From: Streptomyces sp. NBC_01478
Lineage (GTDB): Bacteria; Actinomycetota; Actinomycetes; Streptomycetales; Streptomycetaceae
Reading direction: 5' to 3'
NCBI RefSeq assembly: GCF_036227225.1
Contig: NZ_CP109444.1
Span: 4,383,501 to 4,447,500, forward strand
Length of the DNA: 64,000 nt
The translations under genes and the position numbers were made by a program. Each line of letters begins with the position of its first letter. The stretch's first letter is position 1. Shown here piece after piece: positions 7,745-18,220 of this stretch. The notes beneath the pieces are model-generated. The model saw only the letters and a program-made list of their open reading frames with translations, searched no databases and was not told the origin of the DNA.

Positions 7745-10700
7745 GCGGAACCTCCGATCAGGGTGAGGAAGGCATCCTCGAGCCGCCGGTGCGGGCCGAC
7801 GGAGGAGACGGGGACTTCCAGCCGTACGAGCTCCACGAGGAGCCGGGCGGCGGCGGGCGAGCCGTGGGTGGGCGCGGTCTGGGCCGTGGTGGTGTCCGGC
7901 TCGGCGAGTGCGGCGCCGAAGGCCTCGGCGGTGGTGCTGTCGGGCTCGGCGAGTGCGATGCCGGACGCCTCGGTCGTGGCGGCGCCCTGCACACCGCGCG
8001 TGGCGCCGAAGGCCTCGGCGGCGGCACCGCCGGGGGTGGCGGCGGCGACCGCCCGGGGGGCCGTGCTCGCGCCGTCCGCCGGAGAGGTGGCGGATACCAG
8101 GTGTTCGCCGGGGGCCGGGTGATCGCTCGCTGCCGGTCCGCCGCCGACTGGCGGTCCGTCGCCCGGTGCGGGACCGTCCCCGGAGGCCGAACCGTCGCTG
8201 GGGGCCAGGTGCTCGCTGGGGGCCAGGTGCTCGCCGGAGGCCAGCCGCAGCAGCAGGCCGCCCTCCGCTCGGGTCACCGAGTCCACGTCCGGGAGGGCCG
8301 CGATCCTTTCCACCAAGGGGTCGGGGATGTCGGCGGCCAGGCCGACCAGGAGGGTGTCTCCGGAGCCGATGATCTCGGCCACCGGGCCCGCCTGGACCAG
8401 GCGGCCGCGGTCCATGACCACCAGGTGGGTGCAGGACTGCTCGACCTCCGCGAGGAGGTGGCTGGAGACGATGACCGTGCGGCCCGCTTCCGCGTAGCGG
8501 ATCATCACCTCGCGCATCTCGCGGATCTGGGGCGGGTCGAGGCCGTTGGTCGGTTCGTCGAGGATGAGGAGGTCGGGGAGGCCGAGCATGGCCTGGGCGA
8601 TGGCGAGGCGCTGGCGCATGCCCTGGGAGTAGGTGCGGACCGCGCGGGAGAGTGCGTCGCCGAGGCCCGCGATCTCCAGGGCCTCCTCCAAGTGGGCGTC
8701 CTGCGGCGGCCGTCCCGTGGCCTGCCAGTACAGCTCCAGGTTCTCGCGGCCGGAGAGGTGCGGGAGGAAGCCCGCGCCCTCGACGAAGGCGCCGACCCGG
8801 GACAGCACCGGGGCGCCCGGGCGGATCGCGTGGCCGAAGACCCTGATCTCGCCGGCGTCCGGTTTGATCAGGCCCATCAGCATGCGCAGGGTGGTCGTCT
8901 TGCCCGCGCCGTTCGGGCCCAGGAGGCCGAGCACCTGGCCCTTCTCGACGCGGAAGGACAGGTCCCGTACCGCGTACCGGTCCGCCGACTTCGCGTACCG
9001 CTTGCTCAAGTCCGTGATCTGGAGCGGGACTTCGGACAGTTCGGGGGCCGGGGGTGCCGTGGCGGTGCGCCTGCGTCCGGTCAGCAGCAGGGCCAGGGCG
9101 ACCGCCGCGCCCGCCAGCGGGAGCCACCAGACCCAGGACGGCAGCGTCGCCGCCGCGGTCGTGACACCGGGGGCCGTCGGCACCTTGAGGTCGCTCTTCA
9201 GGGTGACGGTGTACGTCGCCGGGGCCGCCGGGGAGGCGTAGCCGAGGTCCGTCGAGGCGAGGACCAGACGCAGGTGATGGCCGCTCTGGACGTCGTAGTC
9301 GATGGCCGGGAGGGTGATCGTGACGTCCTTGCCGGCCTTGGTGCCCTCGATCCTGAGGGGGGTCACCAACTGGGAGGGGAGCACCTGTTGGGTGCCGCTC
9401 GGGCCCACGTCGTAGACCTTGCCGAAGAGGACCGTGTCGTCGCTCGTCGACTTGACGTGGACGGTGACCGTGGGCGATCCGGTGACGCGGAGGCTCTTGG
9501 TGAGGGGGGCCGAGTCGAACGCGGCGTACTGGCCGGGGAAGTCGAGGGACACTCCGATGCCCAGGGAGGACAGTTGCGAAAGGCCGCCGGTGCTGCCGAG
9601 GCCGGGGAGGGCCGAGATGGCGGGCGGGCTGGCGCCGGCCGGGTTGGTGAAGGACTGCTCGCGGCGGCCGGTCAGGGCGATCGTGCGCGGGTCGCTCTCC
9701 AGGCCGGGGTACGCGCTGCCGCTCGCGCCGCGCAACAGGGCGGCGCCGTCCGTTGAGTCGACGCCTCCGGTGCGGGTGACGCGGAAGGCGGGGCCCGTGT
9801 CGGTGTTCTTGTCGTCCTTCAGGTACCGGTCGAACCAGGACGTCACACGCGCCTGGACGCGGCTCGTCTCCATGTCGCCGCCGTCATGGCCGCCCGCGAT
9901 CCAGTCGACGTCCACGGGGGCGCCGTTGGCGCGGATCGCCTTCGCGGCGGCGTCGGCCTGGCCCAGCGGGAAGAGGGAGTCGGTCTGGCCCTGGAGCAGG
10001 AGGGTCGGCACGTTGATGTGCGTGGCGACGGCGGACGGGGAGCGGGCTTCGAGGAGCGCGCGGGCCGCCGCGTCCGGCTTGCCCGACTCGGCCACCCGGT
10101 CGTACATCTGGCACAGCGTGGGCTCGAACTTGGCGCAGCCGCCACCGGAGTTGATGAAGATGCCGGCCCAGAGCTTCTTGAAGACGCCGTTCGGGAACAG
10201 CGCGTCCGCGAGGTTCCAGTACGTGATCGCCGGGGCGATCGCGTCCACCCGGTCGTCGTACCCGGCGGCCAGCAGGGAGATGGCTCCGCCGTAGGAACCG
10301 CCTGCCATGCCCACGCGCGGGTCGCCTGGTTTGTCGAGTTCGACGTCCGGCTGCTTCGCCAGCCAGTCGATCAGTTTCGATACGTCCTTGACCTCGCCGG
10401 ACGGGTCGTTCAGGCCGATCTTGCCGGTGGACTTGCCGAAGCCGCGGGCCGACCAGGTCAGTACCGCGTAGCCGTCTTTGGCCAGGTCCTCGGCTTCTTT
10501 TCGTACGTCGTCCTTGCTGCCGCCGAAGCCGTGGGCAAGGAGGACGGCGGGGCGGCGTCCGGTGGCGCCGGACGTGAAGTACGAGGTGTCGAGGCGCACT
10601 CCGTCCACGGCCATGACGCGGTCGGAGCGGTGCACCGGAGGCGGGTCGTCGGAGGCAACCGCCGTCCAGGTACCGGCACCCGCGAGCACGACCACGGCGG

Positions 10701-10764
10701 CCCCGGCGGCCAGCAGGCGCCGGGGCCGCCGCAGCCCTCGCAGGGCGGGCAGTCGAAGATCCAT
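7741..10764 (-). CDS. Extracytoplasmic alpha/beta hydrolase fused to ABC ATPase
   Basis: One 1007-residue polypeptide with two full enzymes. Residues 17-38 form a first membrane helix. A CocE/S15-type hydrolase follows, with HGFGG, the nucleophile Ser157 in GGSYGG, a likely acid Asp262 and a likely base His293; a beta-sandwich X-Pro-peptidase C-terminal domain runs to about 525. A second helix lies at about 543-563. The ABC ATPase then shows Walker A at 616-624, signature YSQGM at 712, Walker B with Asp736-Glu737 and switch His769. The topology is self-consistent: hydrolase outside, ATPase inside. Residues about 843-970 are a low-complexity insert splitting the usual ATPase C-terminal domain. 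The permease gene overlaps downstream. Substrate unknown; the hydrolase may process the exported or sensed compound. Confidence 0.9.
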   Translation of the reverse strand: MDLRLPALRGLRRPRRLLAAGAAVVVLAGAGTWTAVASDDPPPVHRSDRVMAVDGVRLDTSYFTSGATGRRPAVLLAHGFGGSKDDVRKEAEDLAKDGYAVLTWSARGFGKSTGKIGLNDPSGEVKDVSKLIDWLAKQPDVELDKPGDPRVGMAGGSYGGAISLLAAGYDDRVDAIAPAITYWNLADALFPNGVFKKLWAGIFINSGGGCAKFEPTLCQMYDRVAESGKPDAAARALLEARSPSAVATHINVPTLLLQGQTDSLFPLGQADAAAKAIRANGAPVDVDWIAGGHDGGDMETSRVQARVTSWFDRYLKDDKNTDTGPAFRVTRTGGVDSTDGAALLRGASGSAYPGLESDPRTIALTGRREQSFTNPAGASPPAISALPGLGSTGGLSQLSSLGIGVSLDFPGQYAAFDSAPLTKSLRVTGSPTVTVHVKSTSDDTVLFGKVYDVGPSGTQQVLPSQLVTPLRIEGTKAGKDVTITLPAIDYDVQSGHHLRLVLASTDLGYASPAAPATYTVTLKSDLKVPTAPGVTTAAATLPSWVWWLPLAGAAVALALLLTGRRRTATAPPAPELSEVPLQITDLSKRYAKSADRYAVRDLSFRVEKGQVLGLLGPNGAGKTTTLRMLMGLIKPDAGEIRVFGHAIRPGAPVLSRVGAFVEGAGFLPHLSGRENLELYWQATGRPPQDAHLEEALEIAGLGDALSRAVRTYSQGMRQRLAIAQAMLGLPDLLILDEPTNGLDPPQIREMREVMIRYAEAGRTVIVSSHLLAEVEQSCTHLVVMDRGRLVQAGPVAEIIGSGDTLLVGLAADIPDPLVERIAALPDVDSVTRAEGGLLLRLASGEHLAPSEHLAPSDGSASGDGPAPGDGPPVGGGPAASDHPAPGEHLVSATSPADGASTAPRAVAAATPGGAAAEAFGATRGVQGAATTEASGIALAEPDSTTAEAFGAALAEPDTTTAQTAPTHGSPAAARLLVELVRLEVPVSSVGPHRRLEDAFLTLIGGSA

Positions 10765-10879
10765 GCCTCAACGGTACGGCCCGCGACTGACAACCGAGGC
10801 AGCCCCCGGGCCGAACCTCCGCCCCTCCCCGGGGAGTACGGGCCCCTTCCCGCATACCGCGTCCGTGGTACGAAGTCCC

Positions 10880-11308
10880 ATGGCCAGCATCGACAGCCTC
10901 GCGATCCGCCGTGCGACCACCGTCGCCGAAGTCACCGCGGCCGAGCACCTCTTCGACGGTCCCGTCCGCACCCAGTGGACCGAGCGTTTCCTGACCGCCG
11001 ACGGACACCATCTCTTCCTCGCGTACGACGGGGAGTCGGTGGTCGGCTTCGTCAGCGGTGTCGAGACCATCCACCCCGACAAGGGCACCGAGATGCTCCT
11101 GTACGAACTCGCGGTCGCGGAGCCGTATCGGCGGAGGGGGATCGGGCGGGCGCTGGTGCGGCGGCTCGACGCGCTCGCGCGGGAGCGGGGCTGCTACGGG
11201 ATGTGGGTGCTCATCGACACCGGGAACGATGTCGCCCTCGCCACCTACCGCAGCGCGGGTGGCAAGGACGACGGGTCGTGCACGGTGGTGACGTGGGACT
11301 TCACGTAG
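10880..11308 (+). CDS. GNAT family N-acetyltransferase
   Basis: Encodes 142 residues, close to the length of small single-domain GNAT enzymes. The acetyl-CoA-binding signature is ELAVAEPYRRRGIGRALV at about 93-110, and the fold continues to the C-terminal beta strand. The EVTAAEHLFDGPVRTQ start and the ETIHPDKGTEMLLYELAV segment resemble aminoglycoside 3-N-acetyltransferase I-like proteins, but resistance cannot be claimed from sequence alone. ATG 10880 has no strong ribosome site, so the message may be leaderless. It is divergent from the hydrolase-ABC gene across 115 bp and converges with the amino-acid permease. Confidence 0.82.
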   Translation: MASIDSLAIRRATTVAEVTAAEHLFDGPVRTQWTERFLTADGHHLFLAYDGESVVGFVSGVETIHPDKGTEMLLYELAVAEPYRRRGIGRALVRRLDALARERGCYGMWVLIDTGNDVALATYRSAGGKDDGSCTVVTWDFT

Positions 11309-11362
11309 TGAAGTCGATGGGTGAAGGCAGCTTGTGAGAGCCGTGGGTGAAGTCGCCTACGC

Positions 11363-12781
11363 CTACTGGTCCTCCGGGATCGACACCAGCCAGCGGGTCT
11401 CGCGGCGCGGGCGCAGGTAGAACGCCCAGTAGAGGGTGGCCACGGCGACGATCCCGCCCGTCCACAGGAGATAGCTCGTCTCCTGCTGGGTGAGGATGTA
11501 GGCCAGGACCGCGATCAGCAAGATCGGCATTGCGGGCCAGAGCGGCATGCGCCACGCGTGCGTGTGCCTGTGTGATCCGCGTCGGGAGAGTAGGGCGGCG
11601 ACCGCGACCAGCAAGTACATGCCCGTCACCGAGACGCCTGTCACGCCGTACAGGGTGTCCAGGTTGACGAAGCAGAGGATCGCTCCGGGGATGCCCACCG
11701 CGAGGGTGGCCACCCAAGGGGAGCCGAAGCGGCCGAGTTTCGAGAAGACCGTGTTGACCGGGGCCGGCCAGGCCTTGTCGCGGGCCGAGGCGAAGAGGAC
11801 TCGGGAGTTCTGGATGACCATGACGATGCCCGCGTTGATGATCGCGAGGGCCACGCAGAGGCTGACGAAGGTGCCGACCGCCGAGTTGGACCAGGCCGTG
11901 ACCATGCTGCTGATGTCGCCGCCGGTCAGCGCGGGGAGGTCGGACGCGCCCATCGTGATCGCGACCACCGGGACCAGGATGATCACCGTGGAGATCGCGA
12001 GGGTGGCGAGGACCGTGCGGGCCACGTTGCGGCGCGGGTTCTCCAGTTCCTCGGAGAGGTAGACCGCCGTCGAGAAGCCCTGCGTGACGAACAGGGCTAT
12101 CGCCAGGCCCGAGACCACCAGCATCGCCGTCACCGTGTCCGTGTGGCCGGCTGTGCCCGCGACCTGCATCGAGGTCAGGCTGCCCAGGCCTCGTTGGCTG
12201 TGCGTGAAGCCGAGCAGGGCTACGACTCCTGCCGCTATGACCTCCAGGACCAGGAAGATGCCCGTGATCCACGCGTTGGCGCGCAGGTCCAACAGGCCCG
12301 CCAGTGTGGCCAGGAGCATCACGCCCGCGCCGGTCATCGACGGGTTCAGGTGGACTATCGGGGTCAGGTAGTCCGCCGTGCCCATCGCTATCACCGGCGG
12401 GACGATCATCACCACCAGGAGCGAGAGGACGAAGACCAGCCAGCCCGCCAGGCGGCCCGCCAGCGTCGACACCATCGCGTACTCGCCGCCCGCGCTGGGG
12501 ATGAGGGTGCCCAGCTCCGAGTAGCAGAACGCCACGGCGATGCAGAGGACCGAGCCGATCGCGATCGTGAGGGCGGTCGCGGTGCCGAGCGTGCCGAACA
12601 GGTCGGGGACGACCACGAAGAGCGTCGAGGCCGGTGTCACGCAGGAGAGCGTGAGGAGGGTGCCGCCGACTATGCCGATGGAGCGCTTGAGCGTCCGCGG
12701 ACTCTGGGGGCCGTCCGGCGGCGCCTCAGAGACGGCGGCTTCGGCGGTGGGGAGGGTGTCGGTCACGCGCTGATGGAACAT
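11363..12781 (-). CDS. APC family amino-acid permease
   Basis: Encodes 472 residues with about twelve predicted membrane helices. The N-terminal SIGIVGGTLLTLSCVTPASTLF and the YSELGTLIPSAGGEYAMV motif in helix 2-3 are hallmarks of the amino acid-polyamine-organocation superfamily. Substrate is not clear. ATG 12781 lacks a ribosome site and lies inside an inverted repeat (12779-12804), which suggests either a leaderless transcript or autoregulation. No other start in the next 20 codons has a better site. It converges with the upstream GNAT gene and is transcribed alone. Confidence 0.88.
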   Translation of the reverse strand: MFHQRVTDTLPTAEAAVSEAPPDGPQSPRTLKRSIGIVGGTLLTLSCVTPASTLFVVVPDLFGTLGTATALTIAIGSVLCIAVAFCYSELGTLIPSAGGEYAMVSTLAGRLAGWLVFVLSLLVVMIVPPVIAMGTADYLTPIVHLNPSMTGAGVMLLATLAGLLDLRANAWITGIFLVLEVIAAGVVALLGFTHSQRGLGSLTSMQVAGTAGHTDTVTAMLVVSGLAIALFVTQGFSTAVYLSEELENPRRNVARTVLATLAISTVIILVPVVAITMGASDLPALTGGDISSMVTAWSNSAVGTFVSLCVALAIINAGIVMVIQNSRVLFASARDKAWPAPVNTVFSKLGRFGSPWVATLAVGIPGAILCFVNLDTLYGVTGVSVTGMYLLVAVAALLSRRGSHRHTHAWRMPLWPAMPILLIAVLAYILTQQETSYLLWTGGIVAVATLYWAFYLRPRRETRWLVSIPEDQ

Positions 12782-12804
12782 TGACGGAAACCATCACGTC
12801 AATG
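12779..12804. promoter_or_regulatory. Inverted repeat over permease start codon
   Basis: Perfect 8-bp arms CATTGACG (12779-12786) and CGTCAATG (12797-12804) are separated by 10 bases. The left arm contains the permease start codon. Arms one helical turn and a half apart fit a dimeric repressor, most likely blocking transcription or translation of the permease. Confidence 0.55.
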
Positions 12805-12918
12805 GGTGTTCACCTTCGGAATTCGTTGATCCAGGCCGCCCCGGATGCTGTATTCGGTGCCTGGAAGCAGTGCCGGTCCCAGTTGCGACCGCTACGGGAA
12901 CCGCAGCCGTCGTAGCCG

Positions 12919-12955
12919 AAAAAATGGGGCCGTCCGCGATACGGACGGCCCCATT
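12919..12955 (-). terminator. Terminator of the inositol operon
   Basis: A perfect 14-bp stem (12923-12936 with 12942-12955) with a 5-base loop is followed on the minus strand by six U residues. This is one of the clearest intrinsic terminators in the window and ends the iolC-to-mmsA transcript. Confidence 0.92.
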
Positions 12956-12974
12956 CGGTGCTGCTCGGTGTTGA

Positions 12975-14477
<1,503 letters not shown>

Positions 14478-14491
14478 GCCCAGTTGCTCCT

Positions 14492-16375
14492 TCACAGATG
14501 GCGGCGTCGGGTGGAGACGTGCCGTTCGTACAGCTCACGTGCCTTGACCGCGGACGATCGGGTCGCGGTCGCGGCCACAGGTACATCCCACCAGGCCTGC
14601 GCGGGAGGCGCTCCCGACACTGTGTCTGCGGTTTCGGTCTCCACGTAGACACATGTGGGAGTGTCGGCCGCCCTCGCCACGGCGAGCGCCTCGCGCAGGT
14701 CGCTGACGGTCTTCGCGCGCAGCACGCGCATGCCGAGGCTGGCCGCGTTGGCGGCGAGGTCGACGGGGAGCGGGGCGCCGGTGTAGGTGCCGTCGTCCGC
14801 CTGGTGGCGATAGGCGGTGCCGAAGCGCTCGCCGCCGACCGACTCCGACAGGCCCCCTATCGAGGCGTACCCGTGGTTCTGTATCAGCAGCACCTTGATC
14901 GCGATGCCCTCTTGTACGGCGGTCACGATCTCCGTCGGCATCATCAGGTACGTGCCGTCGCCGACCAGCGCCCACACCTGCCGGTCCGGGGCGGCCAGCT
15001 TCACGCCGATCGCGGCCGGGATCTCGTAGCCCATGCAGGAGTAGCCGTACTCCACGTGGTACTGGTCGAACGACCGCGTCCGCCACAGCTTGTGCAGATC
15101 GCCGGGGAGCGAGCCCGCCGCGTTGATCAGGATGTCGGACTCGTCGACGATCTCGTCCAGCGCGCCCAGGACTTGGGGCTGGGTCGGGCGTACGTCGGGC
15201 TCCTCGGCCTCGTAGCAGGCGTCGACGCGCTGTTCCCAGCGCTCCTTGTCCTCGCGGTACTCGGCGATGTACGAGGGTGCGACCCGGTACGCGTCCGGGC
15301 CCGACTCCCTTGCCAGCGCGGTGAGTCCGTCGCGGGCGTCGGCGATCAGCGGCTGTCCGGCGAGCTTGTGGCCGTCGTAGGCGCCGATGTTGAGGTTGAG
15401 GAAGCGGACGCCGGGGCGTTCGAAGAGGGTGTGGGAGCCGGTGGTGAAGTCGGTGTAGCGGGTGCCGATACCGATCACCAGGTCGGCCAGGCGGGCGAGT
15501 TCGTCGGCGGTCGCGGTGCCGGTGTGGCCGATGCCGCCGACGTCCTGGGGGTGGTCGTGGTTCAGGGAGCCCTTGCCGGCCTGCGTGGAGGCGACCGGGA
15601 TGCCGGTGGCCGACGCGAACTCGGCGAGGGCGGCCTCGGCGCGGCTGTGGTGGACTCCGCCGCCCGCGATGATGAGCGGCCTCTTGGCCTCGCGAACTGC
15701 CCTTACCGCTTCGGCGAGTTCGGCCGGGTCGGCGGCCGGTCGCCTTACGCGCCAGGTGCGTTCGGCGAAGAACTCGTCCGGCCAGTCGTACGCCTCGGCC
15801 TGAACGTCCTGCGGGAGAGCGAGAGTCACGGCTCCGGTCTCGACGGGGTCGCTGAGCACGCGCATGGCGTTCAGGGCGGCGGGGATCAGCGCTTCCGGCC
15901 GGGTGATCCGGTCGAAGTACTTCGACACCGGGCGCAGACAGTCGTTGACCGACACGTCGCCCGCGTACGGGACTTCGAGCTGCTGGAGCACCGGGTCGGC
16001 GACGCGGCCGGCGAAGGTGTCGCCGGGGAGGAGCAGGACCGGGAGGTGGTTGATCGTGGCGAGGGCGGCGCCGGTGACGAGGTTGGTGGCGCCGGGGCCG
16101 ATGGACGTCGTAACGGCGTGTGCCGCCAGGCGATTCGACTGACGCGCGTAGCCGACTGCCGCGTGGACCATGGACTGTTCGTTGCGGCCCTGGTGGTACG
16201 GCATGTCGTCGGCGTACTCGATGAGGGCCTGGCCGAGGCCGGCCACGTTGCCGTGGCCGAAGATGCCCCAGGTCGCGTCGATCAACCGCCGCCGTACGCC
16301 GTCGCGTTCGGTGTACTGGACGGACAGGAACCGTACGAGTGCCTGTGCGACCGTCAGCCTGGTCGTCGAGGTCAT
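14492..16375 (-). CDS. iolD: 3D-trihydroxycyclohexane-1,2-dione hydrolase
   Basis: Encodes 627 residues of the thiamine-diphosphate enzyme family. It opens the inositol-derived ring to give 5-deoxyglucuronate. The N-terminal domain has the catalytic glutamate region (GRNEQSMVHAAVGYARQ), the middle domain binds nucleotide, and the C-terminal domain contains the thiamine diphosphate and magnesium motif GDGTYLMM followed by LIQNHGYASIGG. Length and motifs match IolD. Its ATG overlaps the iolB stop by four bases (ATGA), so translation is coupled. It precedes mmsA in the operon. Confidence 0.93.
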   Translation of the reverse strand: MTSTTRLTVAQALVRFLSVQYTERDGVRRRLIDATWGIFGHGNVAGLGQALIEYADDMPYHQGRNEQSMVHAAVGYARQSNRLAAHAVTTSIGPGATNLVTGAALATINHLPVLLLPGDTFAGRVADPVLQQLEVPYAGDVSVNDCLRPVSKYFDRITRPEALIPAALNAMRVLSDPVETGAVTLALPQDVQAEAYDWPDEFFAERTWRVRRPAADPAELAEAVRAVREAKRPLIIAGGGVHHSRAEAALAEFASATGIPVASTQAGKGSLNHDHPQDVGGIGHTGTATADELARLADLVIGIGTRYTDFTTGSHTLFERPGVRFLNLNIGAYDGHKLAGQPLIADARDGLTALARESGPDAYRVAPSYIAEYREDKERWEQRVDACYEAEEPDVRPTQPQVLGALDEIVDESDILINAAGSLPGDLHKLWRTRSFDQYHVEYGYSCMGYEIPAAIGVKLAAPDRQVWALVGDGTYLMMPTEIVTAVQEGIAIKVLLIQNHGYASIGGLSESVGGERFGTAYRHQADDGTYTGAPLPVDLAANAASLGMRVLRAKTVSDLREALAVARAADTPTCVYVETETADTVSGAPPAQAWWDVPVAATATRSSAVKARELYERHVSTRRRHL

Positions 16376-17211
16376 CGGTAACCACCTGTGCTTTCAACGT
16401 GGTCCGGGTGGAAGCAGATCCGCCACTCCCTCGTTCCACCCGGCCCCGCCATGACGTTCAGGTAGTACATGTCGTGACCCGGCTGGGCGATCGACGGGCC
16501 GTGCCAGCCATCGGGCACGAGCACGGCGTCGCCGGAGCGGACCTCCGCGAGGACGTCGGATCCGCCCTCACGGGAGGGGAATACGCGCTGATAGCCGAAA
16601 CCGTTCGGGCCGTCGATCTCGAAGTAGTAGATCTCCTCCAACTCGGCTTCCTCGCCCGGGCGTTGTTCGTCGTGCTTGTGCGGCGGATACGAGGACCAGT
16701 TGCCGCCGGGCGTGATCACCTCGACCGCGATGAGCTTGTCGCAGGCGAAGGCGTCGGCCGAGGCGAAGTTGCGGACGCGGCGAAGGCAGGTGCCTTCGCC
16801 GCGTCGTTCCACCGGAACCTCCGGCGCGGGGCCGTAGCGAGCGGGGAGTCGTCGCTCGCACTTCGCTCCTGCCAGGGCGAAGCGGCCTCCCGCGCCGGAG
16901 GCGATCTTGACCTGGGCGTCTCGGGGCATGTACGCGAAGTCGGTGACTCCGGCGAACACGCTTTCCCTGCCCAGGAGTTGGAACTCTTCGTCCGCAATTC
17001 GCACGGTACATCCACCGCTGAGCGGAAGCACGATCCACTCGCTGTCACCGGTGGTGAAGTGGTGTGTCCCGCCCGGCTCCAGCTCGACGACCCGCAGACT
17101 GCTGTGGGTCCAGCCGGCCCGCTCGGGGTCGATGTCCACGACGTACTGCGCGTTGGCGACAGAGCCCTTGGGGACGTACAGCTCGGGGACGTACGGCTCG
17201 GCGGTCGTCAT
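16372..17211 (-). CDS. iolB: 5-deoxy-glucuronate isomerase
   Basis: Encodes 279 residues with the double cupin fold of IolB, which isomerises 5-deoxyglucuronate to 5-dehydro-2-deoxygluconate. Features include the GGTHHFTTGDSEWIVLPLSG cupin motif near the N-terminus and the YPPHKHDEQRPGEEAELEEIYYFE metal-ligand motif in the second half, followed by VPDGWHGPSIAQPGHDMYYLNVMAG. The start ATG is 11 bases after the stop of the upstream aldolase with GAGGG overlapping that stop. The gene overlaps iolD downstream. Confidence 0.94.
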   Translation of the reverse strand: MTTAEPYVPELYVPKGSVANAQYVVDIDPERAGWTHSSLRVVELEPGGTHHFTTGDSEWIVLPLSGGCTVRIADEEFQLLGRESVFAGVTDFAYMPRDAQVKIASGAGGRFALAGAKCERRLPARYGPAPEVPVERRGEGTCLRRVRNFASADAFACDKLIAVEVITPGGNWSSYPPHKHDEQRPGEEAELEEIYYFEIDGPNGFGYQRVFPSREGGSDVLAEVRSGDAVLVPDGWHGPSIAQPGHDMYYLNVMAGPGGTREWRICFHPDHVESTGGYR

Positions 17212-17221
17212 AAGGCGGCCC

Positions 17222-18220
17222 TCACAGCAGTCCCACGGCGGTGTCCACGGCGGCGGCGACGTCTCCGTCCGCCGGGTAGAGCAGTGAGCGGCCGACCACC
17301 AGGCCGCGCACGGTGGGGAGTTGGAGGGCGCCGCGCCACTTCTCGTAGGCGCCGTCCTGTTCCTCGATGGAGTCGCCGACCTCGCCGCCGAGGAGCACGG
17401 CGGGGAGGGTGGAGGTCTCCATGACCTGGGCCATGTCGTCGGGGTTCTCGGTGACGGGGAGCTTGAGCCAGGTGTAGGCCGAAGTGCCGCCCAGGCCCGA
17501 GGAGATGGCGATGGACTTGATGACGGCCTCGGCGGAGAGGTCGTTCTTCAGTTTGCCCTCGTCCGTGCGGCGGCTGATGAACGGCTCGACGAACAAGGGG
17601 AGTCGGCGCGCGGCCATGTCGTCGATGGCGCGGGCGGTGGACTCCAGGGTGGTGAGCGAGCCCGGGTCGTCGTAGTCGATGCGCAGGAGCAGCTTGCCCG
17701 CGTCGAAGTTGAGTCGCTCGATGTCCTGGGCGCGGTGGCCGGTGAAGCGGTCGTCGAGTTCGAAGCTCGCGCCCTGGAGGCCGCCGCGGTTCATCGAGCC
17801 CATGACGACCTTGCCGTCGAGGGCGCCGAGGAGCAGCAGGTCGTCCAGGATGTCGGCGGTCGCGAGGACGCCGTCGACACCGGGGCGGGACAGCGCGAGG
17901 CACAGTCGTTCGAGGAGTTCGGCGCGGTTGGCCATCGCGAACTTGCGGTCGCCGACACCGAGCGCACCGCGGGCCGGGTGGTCGGCGGCGACGATCATCA
18001 GCCGGCCGGCCTCGTTGAGCAGCGGCCGCCGGACGCGGCGGGCGGCGGCCTCGGCGATCGCCTCGGGGTGACGGGTTCGGGTGCGGACGAGTTCGGAGAT
18101 GTCCACGCGGGGGCCGGTACCGCTCTCGTGGCCCGAGGGCCCGGAGGGATCCGCCGGACCGGACAGGCCGTCCCCGCCCCCGTGTTCGTGCTCGGCACCC
18201 GCCACGCGGCCGGCCCTCAC
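17222..18220 (-). CDS. IolJ-like 6-phospho-5-dehydro-2-deoxygluconate aldolase (Cgl0159 type)
   Basis: Encodes 332 residues starting at GTG 18220, which overlaps the iolC stop as GTGA; a longer in-frame reading into iolC is not supported. The first 40 residues are Gly/Ser/Pro-rich and probably disordered. The rest resembles a TIM barrel of the DeoC/LacD class I aldolase group: ADHPARGAL early, VMGSMNRGG, and the Lys-containing YTWLKLPVTEN segment that may hold the Schiff-base lysine. Its position between iolC and iolB, where an aldolase step is required, supports cleavage of the phosphorylated intermediate to DHAP and malonate semialdehyde. It is not the class II IolJ of Bacillus, so this is a non-homologous replacement by inference. 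Confidence 0.78.
   Translation of the reverse strand: MRAGRVAGAEHEHGGGDGLSGPADPSGPSGHESGTGPRVDISELVRTRTRHPEAIAEAAARRVRRPLLNEAGRLMIVAADHPARGALGVGDRKFAMANRAELLERLCLALSRPGVDGVLATADILDDLLLLGALDGKVVMGSMNRGGLQGASFELDDRFTGHRAQDIERLNFDAGKLLLRIDYDDPGSLTTLESTARAIDDMAARRLPLFVEPFISRRTDEGKLKNDLSAEAVIKSIAISSGLGGTSAYTWLKLPVTENPDDMAQVMETSTLPAVLLGGEVGDSIEEQDGAYEKWRGALQLPTVRGLVVGRSLLYPADGDVAAAVDTAVGLL

Noticed and set aside
10880..11308. Aminoglycoside resistance gene
   Set aside because: The likeness to AAC(3)-I is only general GNAT similarity. No specific resistance claim is supported.
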